Below are positions 5,804-6,568 of a stretch of 6,568 nt of DNA, in pieces (positions within the stretch are counted from its first letter, which is position 1; every line of letters begins with the position of its first letter). The notes below the pieces were generated by a model. The model made no database searches. It was not told where the DNA came from and worked only from the letters and a program-made list of their open reading frames with translations. Made by a program: the position numbers and the translations under genes. This DNA comes from Coxiellaceae bacterium (GTDB taxonomy: Bacteria > Pseudomonadota > Gammaproteobacteria > Coxiellales > Coxiellaceae): assembly GCA_003450655.1 (NCBI GenBank), contig DMFG01000043.1, forward strand, positions 1 to 6,568, written 5' to 3'.

Positions 5804-6563
5804 CACTTGGCTTTGCAATCTCTGAAGGAGGCTTTTGACTGAATAATAAGGCTGGGGAAGATTCTAGAGAATTTGAAGAATTCTCATCCTCAAATAATAA
5901 CGCAAAGGCTTCTCTTGATCGGATTTTACCCATGAAACGATTAAATGTTTCATCAACCAGGAAACTAGGCGTATCTTGCCAATTACAATAATCAAACAAC
6001 TGAAGACTATAAAGGCCCGTCAAACAACAATCTATCGGCAAGCCGATAGTAACAGACGCACTTATCCAAAATGAACACGCATCATTACAGAATGATAATG
6101 GCATACAGGACACCCTGACTGCATGTAGTAATGGGGTCATAGAGCTATATTGAGTTAATGTAAGACTTGCTATTAGAGGAGTCACCAAGAGATTCATCCC
6201 AGCAATATACATAAAACAAAAACACAATTCCTCCCATTCTGCTGACAAACAGTCTCTCGGCTTATCAAGCAAGGTTGTTACAATATATTCGTTATCTTCC
6301 TTTGAATTTGTCCATGTAGCACCTTTGATATTGACACGTGGATTATCTGGATGCTCAGTTAATTTTGGAACATCATCTCTATCAACTAGATATACGTAGT
6401 TTTTATAATCAGGATGATCACACGAAATCACAAAAGCCTTGAAAAAAAAATCCAAACTGATTGGTGATTGCATGATTTTCTGTACCTGTTTAAGCACTGG
6501 TTGTTTTGAGTTGTCATATCCTCGATCTACAGCTTGCTCAAGGCTCTCATAAAAACTGGTCAT
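5784..6563 (-). CDS. Uncharacterised cysteine-rich protein, possibly 5'-partial
   Basis: I do not recognise this 259-residue protein. The N-terminal third (1-110) is polar and charged, with 'DHPDYKNYVYLVDRDDVPKLTEHPDNPRV' around 49-77, which reads like a soluble alpha/beta domain. Residues 112-193 are hydrophobic and hold most of the ten cysteines (48, 105, 114, 116, 153, 159, 163, 179, 180, 193), including CxC and CC pairs. This could be a buried core or one to three membrane-associated helices. The last 35 residues are low-complexity, Ser/Pro-rich and begin with the acidic 'FEDENSS'. The ATG at 6563 has only five bases upstream in the window, no ribosome site is visible and the frame is not closed, so the true start may lie further right. 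A nine-T tract (coding strand) covers codons 38-41. It overlaps the convergent reductase gene by 20 bases. A host-directed or secreted role is conceivable but unsupported. Confidence 0.65.
   Translation of the reverse strand: MTSFYESLEQAVDRGYDNSKQPVLKQVQKIMQSPISLDFFFKAFVISCDHPDYKNYVYLVDRDDVPKLTEHPDNPRVNIKGATWTNSKEDNEYIVTTLLDKPRDCLSAEWEELCFCFMYIAGMNLLVTPLIASLTLTQYSSMTPLLHAVRVSCMPLSFCNDACSFWISASVTIGLPIDCCLTGLYSLQLFDYCNWQDTPSFLVDETFNRFMGKIRSREAFALLFEDENSSNSLESSPALLFSQKPPSEIAKPSAMTMSR
6442..6450. repeat. Nine-base A/T homopolymer within the uncharacterised gene
   Basis: A run of nine A on the plus strand reads as nine T in the gene and encodes the end of Asp38 and Phe39-Phe41. It is the longest homopolymer I see in the window. 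Such a run can slip in replication or transcription, or be miscounted in sequencing. One base gained or lost would shift the frame early in the protein. Confidence 0.8.
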
Positions 6564-6568
6564 AGGCT

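Noticed and set aside
1..6568. CRISPR array, transposon, prophage, toxin-antitoxin or defence system
   Set aside because: No regularly spaced repeats, terminal inverted repeats, integrase/transposase motifs or small toxin-antitoxin gene pair were found on either strand.

Overview
The window looks like ordinary chromosomal DNA from a gammaproteobacterium of moderate to low GC, roughly 40-45% by eye. The clearest support is a full-length oligoribonuclease (Orn) that follows the gammaproteobacterial family almost motif for motif, together with an RND efflux pump that implies an outer membrane. I cannot name the genus. A host-associated lineage such as the Legionellales is possible but not shown. 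I see no mobile element, CRISPR array, tRNA, rRNA or phage gene.

Layout: positions 1-2940 (minus strand) hold an RND efflux operon. A periplasmic adaptor (about 2940-1852) is followed 21 bases later by an inner-membrane RND permease (1830 to the left edge), of which only the first 610 residues lie in the window. A sigma70-like promoter at 2972-3000 drives it leftward, and a 10-base perfect palindrome sits in that promoter's spacer. A divergent control region separates it from a plus-strand pair: a cytosolic 5'-nucleotidase of the cN-I (PF06189) type (3103-4020) and orn (4035-4577), 14 bases apart and each with a clear ribosome binding site. A 185-base intergenic region follows with a Fur-like palindrome, then a zinc-independent medium-chain dehydrogenase/quinone-reductase-like gene (4763-5803). 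Its 3' end overlaps by 20 bases the end of a convergent minus-strand gene (6563-5784). That gene encodes a cysteine-rich protein I do not recognise; it may begin beyond the right edge.

Function: adaptor and permease would form two parts of a tripartite drug/solute exporter; the outer-membrane channel and any dedicated regulator are not in the window. The nucleotidase-orn pair suggests one salvage line: Orn cuts 2-5 nt RNA, including pGpG from c-di-GMP turnover, to mononucleotides, and the nucleotidase removes the phosphate to give nucleosides. The reductase and the terminal orphan gene have no evident link to the others. I did not find a clearly new multi-gene system. The points most worth checking are the nucleotidase-orn coupling, the palindrome inside the pump promoter, and the orphan gene with its nine-T tract.
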